This document shows, piece after piece, positions 62,895 through 64,000 of a stretch of DNA of 64,000 nucleotides. A model generated the notes under the pieces. The model ran no database searches. It saw only the letters and a list, made by a program, of their open reading frames with translations, and was not told where the DNA came from. Position 1 is the first letter of the stretch. Every line of letters begins with the position of its first letter. Where the stretch lies: contig CM055837.1 of the NCBI GenBank assembly GCA_029582265.1, positions 4,697,148-4,761,147 on the forward strand. The letters are read 5' to 3'. The stretch is from Zoroaster sp. YZ-2022 (taxonomy: Eukaryota; Echinodermata; Asteroidea; Forcipulatida; Zoroasteridae). The translations under genes were made by a program, and so were the position numbers.

Positions 62895-64000
62895 GTAATT
62901 GTAGCACTATTTTCGTCTTGAATGGAATATTTGAAAATACCATTTGATGATATATTTATTTGAGGTACTGGAGAAACTTGATAAGTCTGAAAATACTTAA
63001 TTTATTTAACGTAACAAGCGCTGATGTGTTGTCGGACACACGCTGGGATGACTGATGCTTGCTGAAGTTGCAGTCTTTCGGCTGTTCAGGGCGATTTGCA
63101 TTTGACGTCGGTAAAATTATCGACTGGTCTAACATAGTTTTTGACCATTTGTGAAGAAAAAAGGGCATTTAAACAAGAGGAAAGAGTATAGTAAACTACC
63201 ACCATTTGTGTACGAAGTCTATTCATGTTTTTTTTAGCAGACGACAACATTGCCAACATTGGCTTGCTCAACTATAACAAATCTGTTAAAAGTTCAGCTC
63301 AAATCTCAAAAAATAATGTTTCCACACTTCATTAACATTTAATAATTGACTAGTATGATTGTTAAATATTATTTTTTTAGTTTGTCTTTATATTTTGCAG
63401 GAAACTTTGTGGTTTTTGTCATAGTTTAGGAGAAAAGTGGCAGCTGTATCCTAAATTATTTCCAAAAAGGAAAACAAATTATGATTAATGAAGCTCCTTA
63501 GGTTTCTAAATTGATGGAACTGGGTCATGCTAGTTTATGGCAATTATTCCTAAACTGTTTTCACCAGTAATAATTTATTAAATATTGTATACATAATTTA
63601 TTAATTATATACATTTCTACAGTACTGTACTGCTCAAGCATTTCTAGTCAATTTGTTGTTGTCGTTATTACAATTTTTTTGATCTTGTTGACACTTTAAT
63701 AGGCCTGTCCAATTGTACAAACTGGCTTTTGCTAATAAACAGATGTTTAATAAATTGATGAAGTATGTAATTTTCACATTTGCCAATCAAATTTTATGAA
63801 TGAATTTTCACAATTTTCTCATCACAATTAATGACAATGACAATTAATGACAATTTATAAGCTGAAATTGTCACAGGTCAATTGTTTTGTGCATGCTTTA
63901 TTCACATGAAGTGAGAATGAGATATAGACTAATTTATGTATGTTTACCAATGGTATACTTTCCCTTTAGCCATGTAATGTATTGTATCACGGCTGGTTTC
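62895..64000. other. Presumed intron 1 of the unidentified gene, to window end
   Basis: AT-rich, with CAATTAATGACAATGA duplicated near 63830. No certain second exon; one possible at 63241. Confidence 0.35.

Overview
This is nuclear DNA from an animal, most likely an invertebrate deuterostome and probably an echinoderm. That placement is an inference from protein similarity, AT-rich GT-AG introns and the dense load of short DNA transposons; no species marker is present. Three recognisable protein-coding genes lie head to tail on the + strand: the 3' two thirds of an ASK-family MAP kinase kinase kinase (MAP3K5-like, exons from 250 to 30324), a complete malonyl-CoA decarboxylase gene (MLYCD, 36203-45530), and a complete CHORDC1/morgana HSP90 co-chaperone gene (46939-58725). 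A tRNA-Arg(ACG) gene lies on the - strand at 62441-62513. A probable first coding exon of a fourth gene starts at 62846. All exon junctions given here were checked for GT-AG (or the tract stated) and for codon phase. MLYCD and CHORDC1 assemble to 526 and 334 codons without a break.

The rest is introns and intergenic DNA packed with repeats. The dominant class is short elements flanked by the target TTAA and bounded by CCCT...AGGG or AGGGACA...TGTCCCT ends, which looks like several non-autonomous piggyBac-type families, about thirty copies in all. Others are hAT-like elements with CAGGGGTGTG ends, TA-flanked foldbacks including an 898-bp palindrome whose loop encodes a transposase C-terminus, long-inverted-repeat elements, tRNA-derived SINEs, two LINE remnants and a probable Penelope-like fragment. 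There are about fifteen minisatellites, many inside introns.

The most interesting signals are where repeats meet gene structure. In the MAP3K5-like gene, three separate exon-end/splice-donor junctions are copied into tandem arrays running into the intron. A 30-nt in-frame microexon sits exactly at a predicted 14-3-3 motif. In CHORDC1 a transposon with 50-bp perfect inverted ends stops 5 bp short of an exon and supplies its pyrimidine tract, and the likely poly(A) signal lies in the end of another transposon.

The three genes have unrelated roles (stress-kinase signalling, fatty-acid metabolism, HSP90 co-chaperone), so their adjacency says nothing about a joint pathway. I found no convincing new enzymatic or defence system. 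The novelty here is in mobile-element architecture.
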